Shown piece by piece: positions 25,600 to 34,101 of a stretch of 51,222 nucleotides of DNA; position 1 is the stretch's first letter; each line of letters starts with the position of its first letter. The DNA is taken from contig QOQV01000017.1 of the NCBI GenBank assembly GCA_003327435.1, positions 1 through 51,222 on the forward strand, given 5' to 3'. The notes under the pieces were generated by a model. That model ran no database searches, was not told the DNA's origin, and saw nothing but the letters and a program-made list of their open reading frames with translations. Origin of the DNA: Ignavibacteriota bacterium. GTDB lineage: Bacteria; Bacteroidota; Ignavibacteria; UBA10030; BY39. The position numbers and the translations under genes were made by a program.

Positions 25600-26258
25600 T
25601 TCAAACCGATACCAACATTTAGAAAATAAGAAACAACAAGTATCAGAATCCAGGAAAGATTCACAAGAGAAAATATAGCGATAAATTTTTCCTGGTATAT
25701 AGCTGATGCATATTTTGAAAAGATAGCAATAGTTAACAATGTAAAAAGGTTATATCCTTTAGAAAGTTTTTTAACTATTGGCTCAAGTGAGAAATAATCG
25801 AAATAAGCACCAAATTCAAACCATGAAACAGGGCTATAAGTCAAATACATCACACCAAAATTTATTATAGCACCAAATAGCAAAAAAATTAATGCTGTAG
25901 ACATACAATAATATATCTCCAATATTGAAATCCATTTGTCAGTAAAAAACGAAATTATCAACCAGGATAAAAAAATTAAAATCAATAGAGAATAAAAATT
26001 TTGAAACACTGGTTTTAAACTAAAGGAAACTATCATAGCCGGATTTTGTAACATAGCTTCCATTCCCCGTTCAGTCATTTCTACGACCTGCCTGTTCTCA
26101 ATATTAGATTTGATATTCTCCATTACTCCCCTCATATAATTTTCGTTAGATAAGAGAAAATAATTAGTTAAAAATATCACAAGCAAGTAAAATAAGAAAA
26201 GAATATTTTTATACCCTTTGCTTAATAAATTATCCAGATTTAGAAGAGTATTAATCAT
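25596..26258 (-). CDS. Multi-pass membrane protein, Yip1-like
   Basis: The 220-residue protein has five or six transmembrane segments. One is near the N-terminus (ILFLFYLLVIFLTNYFLL), then comes a soluble loop of about 50 residues, and the others lie at about 90-110, 120-140, 165-185 and 190-215. The segment ALIFLLFGAIINFGVMYL and the later FDYFSLEPIVKKLSKGYN resemble Yip1-domain membrane proteins, but the match is by eye. It is the last gene of the propeller/redox/ABC cassette, 7 bp after the permease, and may be an accessory subunit of the transporter. Function is not known. Confidence 0.6.
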   Translation of the reverse strand: MINTLLNLDNLLSKGYKNILFLFYLLVIFLTNYFLLSNENYMRGVMENIKSNIENRQVVEMTERGMEAMLQNPAMIVSFSLKPVFQNFYSLLILIFLSWLIISFFTDKWISILEIYYCMSTALIFLLFGAIINFGVMYLTYSPVSWFEFGAYFDYFSLEPIVKKLSKGYNLFTLLTIAIFSKYASAIYQEKFIAIFSLVNLSWILILVVSYFLNVGIGLN

Positions 26259-26265
26259 CCTTAGG

Positions 26266-27075
26266 TCAGGTTAAATCTTTCTTTCTATATATAAATATCG
26301 TGATTGAGATATATACAAGAATGTAAACCAGGTTAAACCCAATCTTGAACATATCTAAAGAGTAATCACTTGTATATTCTAAAGATTCTATATTAGCAAA
26401 TTTATTATAACCTTCAAACTTAATAATTGGCGGGAGTGTATATTTTATTATATTGAACAGCAAACCGTCTTCGATTGTTATATTTTCAATTCTATATGCT
26501 AAAAAGAATAGAAGCATAATGCCCACAGCAGCAATAAATGTCTCACTATCAATTACCACACCTAATAATGAAAAAATCATTGTATAGGAAGACATCAGAA
26601 TTGCGACATACAAACAGGGGATAACAATTTCCTCCAATAATGGTACGCTGGTTTTTAAATACAGAATGATAAACATTAACGACCCAAAAATTAACATATG
26701 TAAAAATATAAACAGGTTGTAACTAATGTATTGTGATATGATGTATTTACCCCGTGTAATATTTTTTGTTAAAATTATTGAAGATATAGTATTATTAACA
26801 ATACTGTGTGTTATTGATGCAGTAGTTATTAAATATAAAAAACTGTGAATTAATAGGTAAAGTGAAAAAAAACTTGGTAGTATGAAATTAATAAACATAC
26901 CAATATCATCCCAATTTTTACCTAATATTATAAGCGATGTAACAATACCATTATCAACTTCCAGCTTTGTACCAAATATTAAAACCAATAACACAGGTAC
27001 TTCAATTATATACATTAAGATTACAACAGGATTAATTGCTAAGCTTTGAATGTTATTTTTTATTACAGTCCACAT
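26266..27075 (-). CDS. ABC-2 type transporter permease
   Basis: The 269-residue protein has six hydrophobic segments (starting about residues 15, 55, 105, 135, 170 and 240), in the layout of ABC-2/NatB/NosY-type permeases. It starts with a cytosolic helix (MWTVIKNNIQSLAINPVV), as those proteins do. The ATPase gene overlaps its start by 23 bp, which makes a functional pair very likely. The substrate is unknown. The adjacent thioredoxin-like and propeller genes suggest export of, or energy for, an extracytoplasmic maturation step, an inference from context only. Confidence 0.8.
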   Translation of the reverse strand: MWTVIKNNIQSLAINPVVILMYIIEVPVLLVLIFGTKLEVDNGIVTSLIILGKNWDDIGMFINFILPSFFSLYLLIHSFLYLITTASITHSIVNNTISSIILTKNITRGKYIISQYISYNLFIFLHMLIFGSLMFIILYLKTSVPLLEEIVIPCLYVAILMSSYTMIFSLLGVVIDSETFIAAVGIMLLFFLAYRIENITIEDGLLFNIIKYTLPPIIKFEGYNKFANIESLEYTSDYSLDMFKIGFNLVYILVYISITIFIYRKKDLT

Positions 27076-27964
27076 TTTTTTTAAAAATATTTTGTAAAAA
27101 TAAATCTTCTAAATTGAGTGTATTCACTATAATGTTATGGACTTTAACTGAATAATTGTTAAGGTCGTTTAGCAGTGAATTTAATTCTTCCGGTGTACTT
27201 ACAGAGCACTTCCACATCGAGTTATGCTCAAAGAATTTCCATTTACTTAAACCTGGATCTGATAGAGTAATTACATCATATGTAGATTTTCCGTGTAATA
27301 GCTCCTCAACTTTACCTATGTTTATGATCTCACCTTGATGGATTATGGCAAATCTATCAGCTACAAGTTCAATTTCAGAAAGTAGATGGGAATTAATAAT
27401 TATCGTACTTCCTTTTTCCCTCAACTTTTTTATTATATCCCTTACAATTTTTCTTCCCATTGGGTCAAGACCTTCTGTAGGTTCATCAAATATATAAAGA
27501 GTATAATCTTTCAACAAGGTTTGTGCTATTCCCAATTTCAACATCATTCCCTTAGAATATTTTTTGGTTAAATGATTCAACCATTTTGTTAAATCCAGGA
27601 TATCGCACACATTTTTAATTTTATTATTTAGGTCATCTTCAGGAATTCCACTTAACTCTCCCATATATTTTAAGAATCTATATCCAGTCATTGTAGGGGG
27701 TGCCTTAAACAACTCCGGTAAATACCCAACTGAATCCCTGATACCATTTTTGCCGAAATACTTATTGTTTAAAACCAATTCACCAGAATCAAGCCATATA
27801 AGTTGAAGAATAATTTTTACAAGTGTCGACTTTCCAGCACCATTCAATCCAATTAATGCCAAAACTTCGCCTGAATACACATCAAGAGAAACATTTTTTA
27901 AAGCATGAATTTTACCACTATAGGTTTTACTCAAGTTTTTTATTTCAATTAATTTTTCATGCAT
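27053..27964 (-). CDS. ABC transporter ATP-binding protein
   Basis: The 303-residue protein has a complete nucleotide-binding domain: Walker A GLNGAGKST (from residue 39), Q-loop region VGYLPE, signature YSKGMMLKLGIAQ (an SKGM variant of LSGGQ, common in the NatA/CcmA class), Walker B LYIFDEPTEGLDP and switch His in INSHLLSEIE. A C-terminal extension of about 80 residues (YDVITLSDPGLSKWKFFEHN) is of the type seen in ABC-2 exporters. It pairs with the overlapping permease gene. The start is 16 bp after the MauE/thioredoxin fusion gene. Confidence 0.95.
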   Translation of the reverse strand: MHEKLIEIKNLSKTYSGKIHALKNVSLDVYSGEVLALIGLNGAGKSTLVKIILQLIWLDSGELVLNNKYFGKNGIRDSVGYLPELFKAPPTMTGYRFLKYMGELSGIPEDDLNNKIKNVCDILDLTKWLNHLTKKYSKGMMLKLGIAQTLLKDYTLYIFDEPTEGLDPMGRKIVRDIIKKLREKGSTIIINSHLLSEIELVADRFAIIHQGEIINIGKVEELLHGKSTYDVITLSDPGLSKWKFFEHNSMWKCSVSTPEELNSLLNDLNNYSVKVHNIIVNTLNLEDLFLQNIFKKNVDCNKK

Positions 27965-27980
27965 TGATGAAAATTTACAC

Positions 27981-28895
27981 CTACAATTTTTTTAAAATAT
28001 TTATAATTCTATTATAATCCTGGTTTCTCAAAGGCAACCTGCTTGCAAACAATACATTACCTGATTTATTTAAAAGAACTATATAATTTTTTATTTCTTC
28101 AACTTTACATTCTAACCTATGGAAATAAATAGGGAATTTAATTTGATTAATTTCCATCAATCTGTTTATTTTTTGTAAAAAATCAATAGAATCTCCATCC
28201 GAATTTGTCAGAAAAGTAACATTAATTGTAACCTTATTAAATATATGTTCATCGCTTGATAAAAATTTCAAAAATTCAGGTATTCTTTCAAAACATAATC
28301 CGCAATTAATATCAGCATCGTTAAAATAAACTCTTAACTTACCTGCTTTTTCGCTTCCTAAATCATTAAACGAGTCAGAAATCTTTGAAAACAATCGAAG
28401 CTCGTTTTCCTGTTTTGCTTTTAGTTTAATACAGCTTGAAATTAATTCATACTCATAATAAAGTACGGTTCCTGTTATAACGATAAGGAGCAACAAATTT
28501 ATTAATTTGTAATGAAATTTTCTTTCATTTTGTGAAAATAAATAGGCAATCAAAGCTGATAGATTGAATAAAATTAACAAGACTATAATATTTTCAATAC
28601 TCAAAAACAGACAACCGGAAAAAAAGCCAACTTGTATTGTTTTGCTTGAATAATTGAATATTTGAAATGAAAATAACAATAAAAGGATAATCGCAAAGAT
28701 ATAAATTTTCCTTTTAAATATTAACATTAATGCGCTCAGACATTCGAGAAAAATTAACACTGTACCCAAAATATTAGAATTCCATATTAAAGAAAATAAA
28801 AATTCGTTAAAATAAACTACTTTGATCATATTATAAACAATTATTGATGAACCAATAAATACAGAAAGCTTTTTTGGTAAGTTTGACAGTATCAT
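27981..28895 (-). CDS. MauE/DoxX-like membrane protein fused to a thioredoxin-like domain
   Basis: This is a 304-residue two-part protein. Residues about 10-150 form five or so membrane spans with the layout of MauE/DoxX redox-associated proteins (a Cys at 95 in GFFSGCLFLS, where MauE has a Cys-rich turn). Residues about 160-304 form a soluble domain with a CGLC motif (C198, C201) after a strand (LRVYFNDADINCGLC), then IYFHRLE and YIVLLNKSGNVLFASRLP. This fits a thioredoxin-like fold exposed to the periplasm. A role in supplying or moving disulfides is likely for the family but unproven here. The start overlaps the propeller gene's stop by 4 bp (ATGA), so translation is coupled. Confidence 0.68.
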   Translation of the reverse strand: MILSNLPKKLSVFIGSSIIVYNMIKVVYFNEFLFSLIWNSNILGTVLIFLECLSALMLIFKRKIYIFAIILLLLFSFQIFNYSSKTIQVGFFSGCLFLSIENIIVLLILFNLSALIAYLFSQNERKFHYKLINLLLLIVITGTVLYYEYELISSCIKLKAKQENELRLFSKISDSFNDLGSEKAGKLRVYFNDADINCGLCFERIPEFLKFLSSDEHIFNKVTINVTFLTNSDGDSIDFLQKINRLMEINQIKFPIYFHRLECKVEEIKNYIVLLNKSGNVLFASRLPLRNQDYNRIINILKKL

Positions 28896-29857
28896 TTTAG
28901 CAAATATTTTTTTATCATATTTCGCTTCTCAACGATTAGGTAAAGATTATTCTTATCAATTCCTATAATTTTCCATATCTTGTCCGGCATTGTAATTTTA
29001 TTGATTAATTCTCCGTCAATGTTCATTACATAGATATCCTGAAATGGTTTTTCAGAATAGTGTGCTCCAATTAAGAAAATGTTACACATACTGTCCACAC
29101 TACAATTCTTTACAATTAAACCCTCAGGAACTTTAGTACTTGAAAATAGTCCTGTAGATATTTTTTTATAGTCAGCTTCATCTTTCAATCCTGGTATTTT
29201 AAAATCCCGGACAAAGGTACCGGATCTGTTCCATATTTCAATTTTGTTAATTACCCTGTAAGCCACAATAATATATCCATCCTTTGAAATTGCGAGTGAA
29301 AAAAAATCCTTAAAGGGTATCCCACTTGAGTATTTAAGTGGTATAATCTGAAGTATCCTGTTGCTTTCTTTTGCATATTGAAAAAGGGATTTATTTTTTT
29401 TCCCTGTGTTTGCAGCTACCCACAAGCATTCTTCAGAATCAAAAGCCAGATCAAAAACTACTCCCTGTGCATAAATTGTTCGAATGTATTTAAAATCTAT
29501 TGAAAAAATTTGTATTCTGGAGGATGTATAATCGGCTACAGCAATAAAATTTGGTGATACAGCTATTTCACCTATTGTATTAAATTCACTGTTTCCCTTT
29601 CCTTGCTTACCAAACTTATTTATCAGTTTACCATTTTTATCAAAGACCTTGATACAATTTTCTATCTGGTCTGTTATATAAATATTTCCCTGTGAGTTGA
29701 CAGAAAAATCATACGCATCGAATAAAGTATCTTTGTGTAAGCTGGTTATTGTCAATAAATGCTTAACCTCATTTGGAAATTTTTGATTAGATTGAAAATT
29801 TAATTTTTGGAATAAAAGTAATCCTGTACCTATTAAAAGTAAACTAGTTATTTTCAT
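28892..29857 (-). CDS. Membrane-anchored NHL-type six-bladed beta-propeller protein
   Basis: The product is 321 residues from the ATG at 29857. A TTG at 29875 would add six residues. An N-terminal hydrophobic segment (ITSLLLIGTGLLLF) acts as signal or anchor. The rest is a propeller of NHL-like repeats, for example FSVNSQGNIYITDQIENCIK, VFDKNGKLINKFGKQGKG, and IAVADYTSSRIQIFS. Such six-bladed propellers are common in Bacteroidota next to small secreted peptides, thioredoxin-like proteins and transporters, which fits this operon. The ligand is unknown. Confidence 0.78.
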   Translation of the reverse strand: MKITSLLLIGTGLLLFQKLNFQSNQKFPNEVKHLLTITSLHKDTLFDAYDFSVNSQGNIYITDQIENCIKVFDKNGKLINKFGKQGKGNSEFNTIGEIAVSPNFIAVADYTSSRIQIFSIDFKYIRTIYAQGVVFDLAFDSEECLWVAANTGKKNKSLFQYAKESNRILQIIPLKYSSGIPFKDFFSLAISKDGYIIVAYRVINKIEIWNRSGTFVRDFKIPGLKDEADYKKISTGLFSSTKVPEGLIVKNCSVDSMCNIFLIGAHYSEKPFQDIYVMNIDGELINKITMPDKIWKIIGIDKNNLYLIVEKRNMIKKYLLK

Positions 29858-29945
29858 TTCTTTATGCCAATTCAATAACAGGAATATTAAAACTCTTTAT
29901 GTGAGAATACATAGAAATTTTCAGTCTAAATAAGCAATATAAAAG

Positions 29946-30038
29946 CTAATCAATGCTTTGATATTTATGGTTACACTCTGTTCCATATCTACTCAGAGCT
30001 ATTAGAGACAAGTTTTCAGTTTCAGCACATGTATTCAT
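29946..30038 (-). CDS. Possible 30-codon peptide ORF at the head of the ABC cassette
   Basis: An ATG at 30038 has GGAG (30051-30048) nine bases upstream and opens a 30-residue frame ending TAG at 29946. The peptide starts MNTCAETENLSLIALSRYG and has two cysteines (positions 4 and 22). It has no signal peptide. It lies between the putative promoter (30084-30056) and the propeller gene, in the same direction. In Bacteroidota, small peptides often precede six-bladed propeller genes, but this one is not a clear member of any family. It may be chance. The rest of 29858-30197 holds the regulatory sites listed separately. Confidence 0.25.
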   Translation of the reverse strand: MNTCAETENLSLIALSRYGTECNHKYQSID

Positions 30039-30055
30039 ATGAAATTACTCCATTT

Positions 30056-30102
30056 AAAATACATTCTTATACTTATAAAGTCAATACCCCATTTGGGGTA
30101 TT
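30056..30102 (-). promoter_or_regulatory. Putative promoter and operator-like dyad of the propeller/ABC cassette
   Basis: On the minus strand, TTG (30084-30082), 20 bp and TATTTTAA (30061-30054) fit the Bacteroidota pattern. TTGACT-17-TATTTT also fits a sigma-70 pattern. A perfect dyad with arms AATACCCCA (30083-30091) and TGGGGTATT (30094-30102) overlaps the -35 element. It is the only G/C block in an AT-rich gap. Read on the plus strand it ends in five Ts, so a weak terminator or attenuator is the alternative. Confidence 0.42.
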
Positions 30103-30122
30103 TTTAAAAAGTTTTATTAAAA

Positions 30123-30176
30123 TTTGCTTAAATCCAATATCCTTATTATCTTTCAAAAGTTAAAATTAATTTTAAC
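30123..30176 (+). promoter_or_regulatory. Putative fumarase promoter and downstream palindrome
   Basis: TTTG (30123-30126), 20 bp and TATCTTTC (30147-30154) form a promoter of the same type as those of hemE and the peptidase. A perfect 18-bp palindrome (arms GTTAAAATT and AATTTTAAC, 30159-30176) follows between the expected transcription start and the ribosome-binding site AGAGGAG (30187-30193). Confidence 0.5.
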
Positions 30177-30197
30177 GAAAATAATCAGAGGAGTTTT

Positions 30198-31709
30198 ATG
30201 GAACAATTTAAACAGAGTATGTTCGAACTGATTAGCGAAACATCCGCTAACCTGCCACCAGATGTACGCCGGGCAATTGCAAAAGCAATTCAGGATGAAA
30301 CACCAAATACTCAGGCTGCTCTTGCACTTAGCACAATTGCAATAAACATTGATATGGCTCAGCAAGACATTGCACCAATCTGCCAGGACACAGGTATGCC
30401 CACATTCTACATTCACACACCTGTAGGTGTAAACCAAATTCGGATGAAAAGAGCAATAGAAGAGGCAATTGCAGAAGCTACAAAAATTGGGAGATTAAGA
30501 CCCAACTCAGTTGATTCAATAACTGGAAAAAATTCTGGTAACAATCTCGGTCCAGGTACACCAGTATTCCATTTCGAACAATGGGAAAAAGATGAAATCG
30601 AAGTAAAACTATTACTTAAGGGTGGTGGATGTGAGAATAAGAACATACAATATTCTCTTCCTACAAATCTTGAACATTTAGGTAGAGCCGATCGCGACTT
30701 AGAGGGTGTGCGAAAATGTATTATGCATGCTGTGTGGCAGGCACAAGGTCATGGTTGTAGTGTTGGCGCTATCGGTGTATGCATTGGCTCAGATCGAGCA
30801 GGTGGTTACGACTTAGCCAAACAACAACTTTTAAGAACGCTCGACGATATAAATCCTGATCCAAAATTAGCAGAATTAGAAAATAGAATTATGGAAGATG
30901 CTAATAAACTGAACATAGGCACAATGGGTTTCGGAGGAAGAACCACTTTAATTGGTTGTAAAATTACTGCAGCTAATCGACTTCCTGCCAGCTTCTTTGT
31001 TTCGGTAGCATACGACTGCTGGGCATTTAGAAGATTGGGCGTAATAATTGATCCAAATACTGGCGATATTAAAAGATGGCTGTATAAAGACACTGAACCG
31101 ATCCGAAGAATGGCAGCAGAACATAAAATAAAATTAACAGGAAAAGAGATAAAACTTGAAACACCTATTAGCGAAGAAAAAATTCGTTCATTAAAAGTAG
31201 GTGATGTTGTATTATTGAACGGCATCATCTATACCGGCAGAGATGCAATTCATGCTTATCTATCAAAACACGATTCTCCAATTGATTTGAAAGGAAGCGC
31301 AATCTATCACTGTGGACCAGTGATGTTAAAGAAAGACGGAGAATGGTTTGCCAATGCTGCTGGTCCAACTACGAGCAGCAGAGAAGAACCATATCAGGCT
31401 GATGTAATCAAGAAATTTGGAATTAGAGCAGTAATTGGTAAAGGTGGAATGGGCAAGAAAACACTTGAAGCATTAAAAGAACACGGTGCGGTATATCTAA
31501 ATGCAATTGGTGGTGCGGCACAATTTTATGCAAAGTGTATTGTTAAAGTTGAAGGTGTAAATTTCCTCGAGGAATTTGGAATCCCAGAAGCAATGTGGCA
31601 TTTGAGAGTTGTGGATTTCCCTGCTATTGTAACAATGGATTCCCACGGCAACAGTTTACACGCAGATATTGAAATCGCTTCAGGAAAAGAGCTTGAAAAG
31701 TTTGTTTAA
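30198..31709 (+). CDS. Fumarate hydratase, class I (iron-sulfur)
   Basis: The 503-residue protein carries both halves of class I fumarase in one chain. The N-terminal alpha part has ICQDTGMPTFYIHTPVG, with Cys62 as a likely cluster ligand, and GKNSGNNLGPGTP. The C-terminal beta part has LNGIIYTGRDAIHAYL, the catalytic-region IYHCGPVM, AAGPTTSSREEPYQAD and GKGGMGKKTLEALKEHGAVYL. It interconverts fumarate and malate in the TCA cycle with an oxygen-sensitive [4Fe-4S] centre. AGAGGAG four bases before the ATG gives a strong start. SDH, which makes its substrate, and citrate synthase are in the same window. The CBS-pair gene follows 36 bp later. Confidence 0.95.
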   Translation: MEQFKQSMFELISETSANLPPDVRRAIAKAIQDETPNTQAALALSTIAINIDMAQQDIAPICQDTGMPTFYIHTPVGVNQIRMKRAIEEAIAEATKIGRLRPNSVDSITGKNSGNNLGPGTPVFHFEQWEKDEIEVKLLLKGGGCENKNIQYSLPTNLEHLGRADRDLEGVRKCIMHAVWQAQGHGCSVGAIGVCIGSDRAGGYDLAKQQLLRTLDDINPDPKLAELENRIMEDANKLNIGTMGFGGRTTLIGCKITAANRLPASFFVSVAYDCWAFRRLGVIIDPNTGDIKRWLYKDTEPIRRMAAEHKIKLTGKEIKLETPISEEKIRSLKVGDVVLLNGIIYTGRDAIHAYLSKHDSPIDLKGSAIYHCGPVMLKKDGEWFANAAGPTTSSREEPYQADVIKKFGIRAVIGKGGMGKKTLEALKEHGAVYLNAIGGAAQFYAKCIVKVEGVNFLEEFGIPEAMWHLRVVDFPAIVTMDSHGNSLHADIEIASGKELEKFV

Positions 31710-31745
31710 AAGAATTAGACAATTATTAAAAGTTAGAGGTATATT

Positions 31746-32192
31746 ATGAAAGCAAAAGAAATCCTAAATTTAAAAGGGAGGAATGTTATCGTCGTTGCAG
31801 AAGATGCAACTGTAACAACAGCGGTTTCAGAACTGGTAAATAACAAAGTTGGACTTCTCCTTGTTAAAAACATTGCAGGAGAAATTGTCGGTGTCGTATC
31901 GGAGCGTGATATTATAAAGAAATGTTTATATTTGAAAAAAGATCCTGACCAAGTAATAATTAAAGATATAATGACAACAAAAGAAAAAATAGTTGCTGCT
32001 TCTGAGGAAGATGATATACAAATATTAATGAATATAATGACCTCCAAAAGGATCAGACATATTCCAATTTTTCGAGGTACAGAGCTGACTGGAATAATTT
32101 CAATTGGGGATATAGTTAAGAATTTGCTTGAACAAAAAGATTACGAGATTAAAACATTAGTTGATTACATAACTGGGAAATATCCAGTATAA
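31746..32192 (+). CDS. CBS-pair domain protein
   Basis: The 148-residue protein consists of two CBS domains (about 5-62 and 73-132) and little else. Each has the typical end, VGVVSERDIIKK in the first and TGIISIGDIVKNLL in the second, where ribose-phosphate-binding residues lie. Stand-alone CBS pairs bind AMP, ATP, SAM or similar nucleotides and often modulate another protein. It is downstream of fumarase with an AGAGG ribosome-binding site, probably co-transcribed, and could tie TCA flux to energy charge. That last point is inference. Confidence 0.92.
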   Translation: MKAKEILNLKGRNVIVVAEDATVTTAVSELVNNKVGLLLVKNIAGEIVGVVSERDIIKKCLYLKKDPDQVIIKDIMTTKEKIVAASEEDDIQILMNIMTSKRIRHIPIFRGTELTGIISIGDIVKNLLEQKDYEIKTLVDYITGKYPV

Positions 32193-32803
32193 AATTTATT
32201 CTTCCTCTGGTAAATGATAAAAAATATTTTGTAGATTAATTCATAAGTTCTTTTTTAATATAAAGTTTATTAACCTAAACAATTTGTTAATATTTTATAT
32301 ACATAAATTTAGTAAAAAACTTCTTAACTTTTACCTCATACTTTACCTAAATTAACTCTTTTAATTTTAAACCGTATAATTCCAACAATCAAACTTGTTA
32401 CAAACTTTTCCCTGAATAATAATAAATAAGACAAAAAACTATGATAAAATATGTAAGTATAGATATAGCACTACCATTTTATAAATGGAATAACAAATTA
32501 CTATGAAACCGTTAATTCAGAATTCATTTGTTTATAAAACGCCTAATAATCAATAATAATACTATTTTTAAGCGATTTTTAAAGATTTCGAACAAACTTA
32601 TTTCCTGCATAAAATAATTATTTTATAAACATAAATACTTGAATTTTTGATAGCATTCTATTATATTACTGTAAAATTATTTTTCCCTAAAATTTCCATC
32701 AGCACCAAGGACAAATCAGTCTAAAAATAAGTAGGTTCTTCATATATTCATCAAAATAATTCCAAGTTCATTAAATACCTTAAACAAAATAGGAGATTTA
32801 CAA
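32193..32803 (+). promoter_or_regulatory. 611-bp intergenic region with putative citrate synthase promoter
   Basis: The gap is very AT-rich and has no gene I can support. TTG (32639-32641), 20 bp and TATATT (32662-32667) match the local promoter pattern and would give a 5' leader of about 130 bases. AGGAG about eight bases before the ATG at 32804 is the ribosome-binding site. No riboswitch-like conserved structure was recognised. A 21-codon ORF at 32441-32506 is discussed under rejected items. Confidence 0.35.
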
Positions 32804-34084
32804 ATGGCTTTATTAAAAGAGAAACTTGCACAGGTTATTCCAGCTTGGCGTGAAGAGGTAAAAAATCTGGTAAAGGAACACGGCTCAAAGGTAATTTCAG
32901 AAGTAACTGTTGAACAACTTTATGGTGGACAAAGAGGTGTAAAGTGTCTGGTCTGTGATACTTCTGAAGTTCCACCCGACAAAGGTTTAATAATAAGGGA
33001 AAAACCAATAGCGGAGTTGCGGGATCGACTACCTGAAGAGATATTTTATCTGCTTTGCACAGGTGAGCTTCCAGATGCTGCTGCACTAAAAGATCTTCAA
33101 GCAGAATTAGAAGCAAGAATGGAAGTACCATCATATGTCTGGGATGTATTACGAGCTATGCCAAAAGATTCTCATCCAATGGCAATGTTAAACACTGCAA
33201 TCCTTGTTATGGAAAGAGAATCAATTTTCAGAAAGAAATATAATGAAGGGATGAAAAAAGAAGTATTCTGGGAAGCAATGCTTGAAGATGCACTTAACCT
33301 CATCGCCAGAATTACAAATGTAGCAGCCGGTGTGTATCGAATGAGATATAACAAAGGTGATTTGATACCTCCAAAGAAAGGTGTTGATTGGGCTGCAAAT
33401 TATGTTCATATGTTGGGATTACCTGATCCAAATGGTGATTTCACAAAACTAATGCGGTTATATCTTACCCTACATTCTGATCATGAAAGCGGAAATGTAA
33501 GTGCTGCAACAACAGCAACTGTATCTTCTGCGCTGTCGGATTTATACTATGCTGTTTCCGCCGGATTAAACGGACTTGCAGGACCATTACACGGATTGGC
33601 AAATCAAGAGTGTCTGGCATGGATATTAGATACAATTAAAAAATTTAACGGGGTCCCAACACATGAACAGCTCAAAAACTATGCATGGGAAACTTTAAAC
33701 GCGGGCAGAGTAATTCCTGGATATGGACATGCAGTTTTGAGAATCACAGACCCACGCTTTGATGCATTCCTGGATTTTGGTAAAAAATATTGTGCTGGTG
33801 ATCCAGTTTTTGAAACAGTTGCTCGAGTATTCGAAGTAGTACCAGATGTTTTAAAACAGGTCCAGAAAATCAAAGACCCATGGCCAAATGTAGATGCTGG
33901 TTCTGGTGCTCTCTTGTATCATTTTGGTATGACAGAATTCGAATATTACACTGTTCTATTCAGTGTTTCGCGTACACTTGGAGTCTCAGCACAGGCAATA
34001 ATTGCTCGAGCAATGGGATACCCAATCGTAAGACCAAAATCAGTAACAACTAAATGGGTTAAATCCCAAGTAACTGCAAAATAA
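32804..34084 (+). CDS. gltA: Citrate synthase, mitochondrial-like (Si) type
   Basis: The 426-residue protein condenses acetyl-CoA with oxaloacetate to start the TCA cycle. All three catalytic residues are visible: His263 (PLHGLANQE), His309 (GYGHAVLR) and Asp364 (VDAGSGAL). They are offset by exactly 11 from the pig enzyme's His274, His320 and Asp375. The N-terminal VTVEQLYGGQRGVKCLVCDTS and the long LHSDHESGNVSAATT segment match the eukaryote-like subgroup rather than the E. coli GltA type, which has an N-terminal NADH-binding domain and allosteric hexamers. A monocistronic transcript is likely, with a strong terminator immediately after. Confidence 0.95.
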   Translation: MALLKEKLAQVIPAWREEVKNLVKEHGSKVISEVTVEQLYGGQRGVKCLVCDTSEVPPDKGLIIREKPIAELRDRLPEEIFYLLCTGELPDAAALKDLQAELEARMEVPSYVWDVLRAMPKDSHPMAMLNTAILVMERESIFRKKYNEGMKKEVFWEAMLEDALNLIARITNVAAGVYRMRYNKGDLIPPKKGVDWAANYVHMLGLPDPNGDFTKLMRLYLTLHSDHESGNVSAATTATVSSALSDLYYAVSAGLNGLAGPLHGLANQECLAWILDTIKKFNGVPTHEQLKNYAWETLNAGRVIPGYGHAVLRITDPRFDAFLDFGKKYCAGDPVFETVARVFEVVPDVLKQVQKIKDPWPNVDAGSGALLYHFGMTEFEYYTVLFSVSRTLGVSAQAIIARAMGYPIVRPKSVTTKWVKSQVTAK

Positions 34085-34101
34085 CAAGAAAAATTTAACT
34101 C

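Noticed and set aside
30153-30437. 94-codon minus-strand ORF over the fumarase start
   Set aside because: It overlaps the well-supported fumarase N-terminus and its promoter, and its residues are the reverse reading of that gene.
31746-32192. CBS-pair gene as part of an IMP dehydrogenase
   Set aside because: It has only the two CBS domains, and the true guaB with its own CBS pair lies at 44599-46077.
32441-32506. 21-codon ORF (starts MIKYVSIDIALPFYK) in the gap before citrate synthase
   Set aside because: Its first 15 residues faintly recall the N-terminus of primosomal protein PriA. It ends after 21 codons, the following frame shows no further similarity, and no ribosome-binding site precedes it. 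Chance or an unrecognisable remnant.
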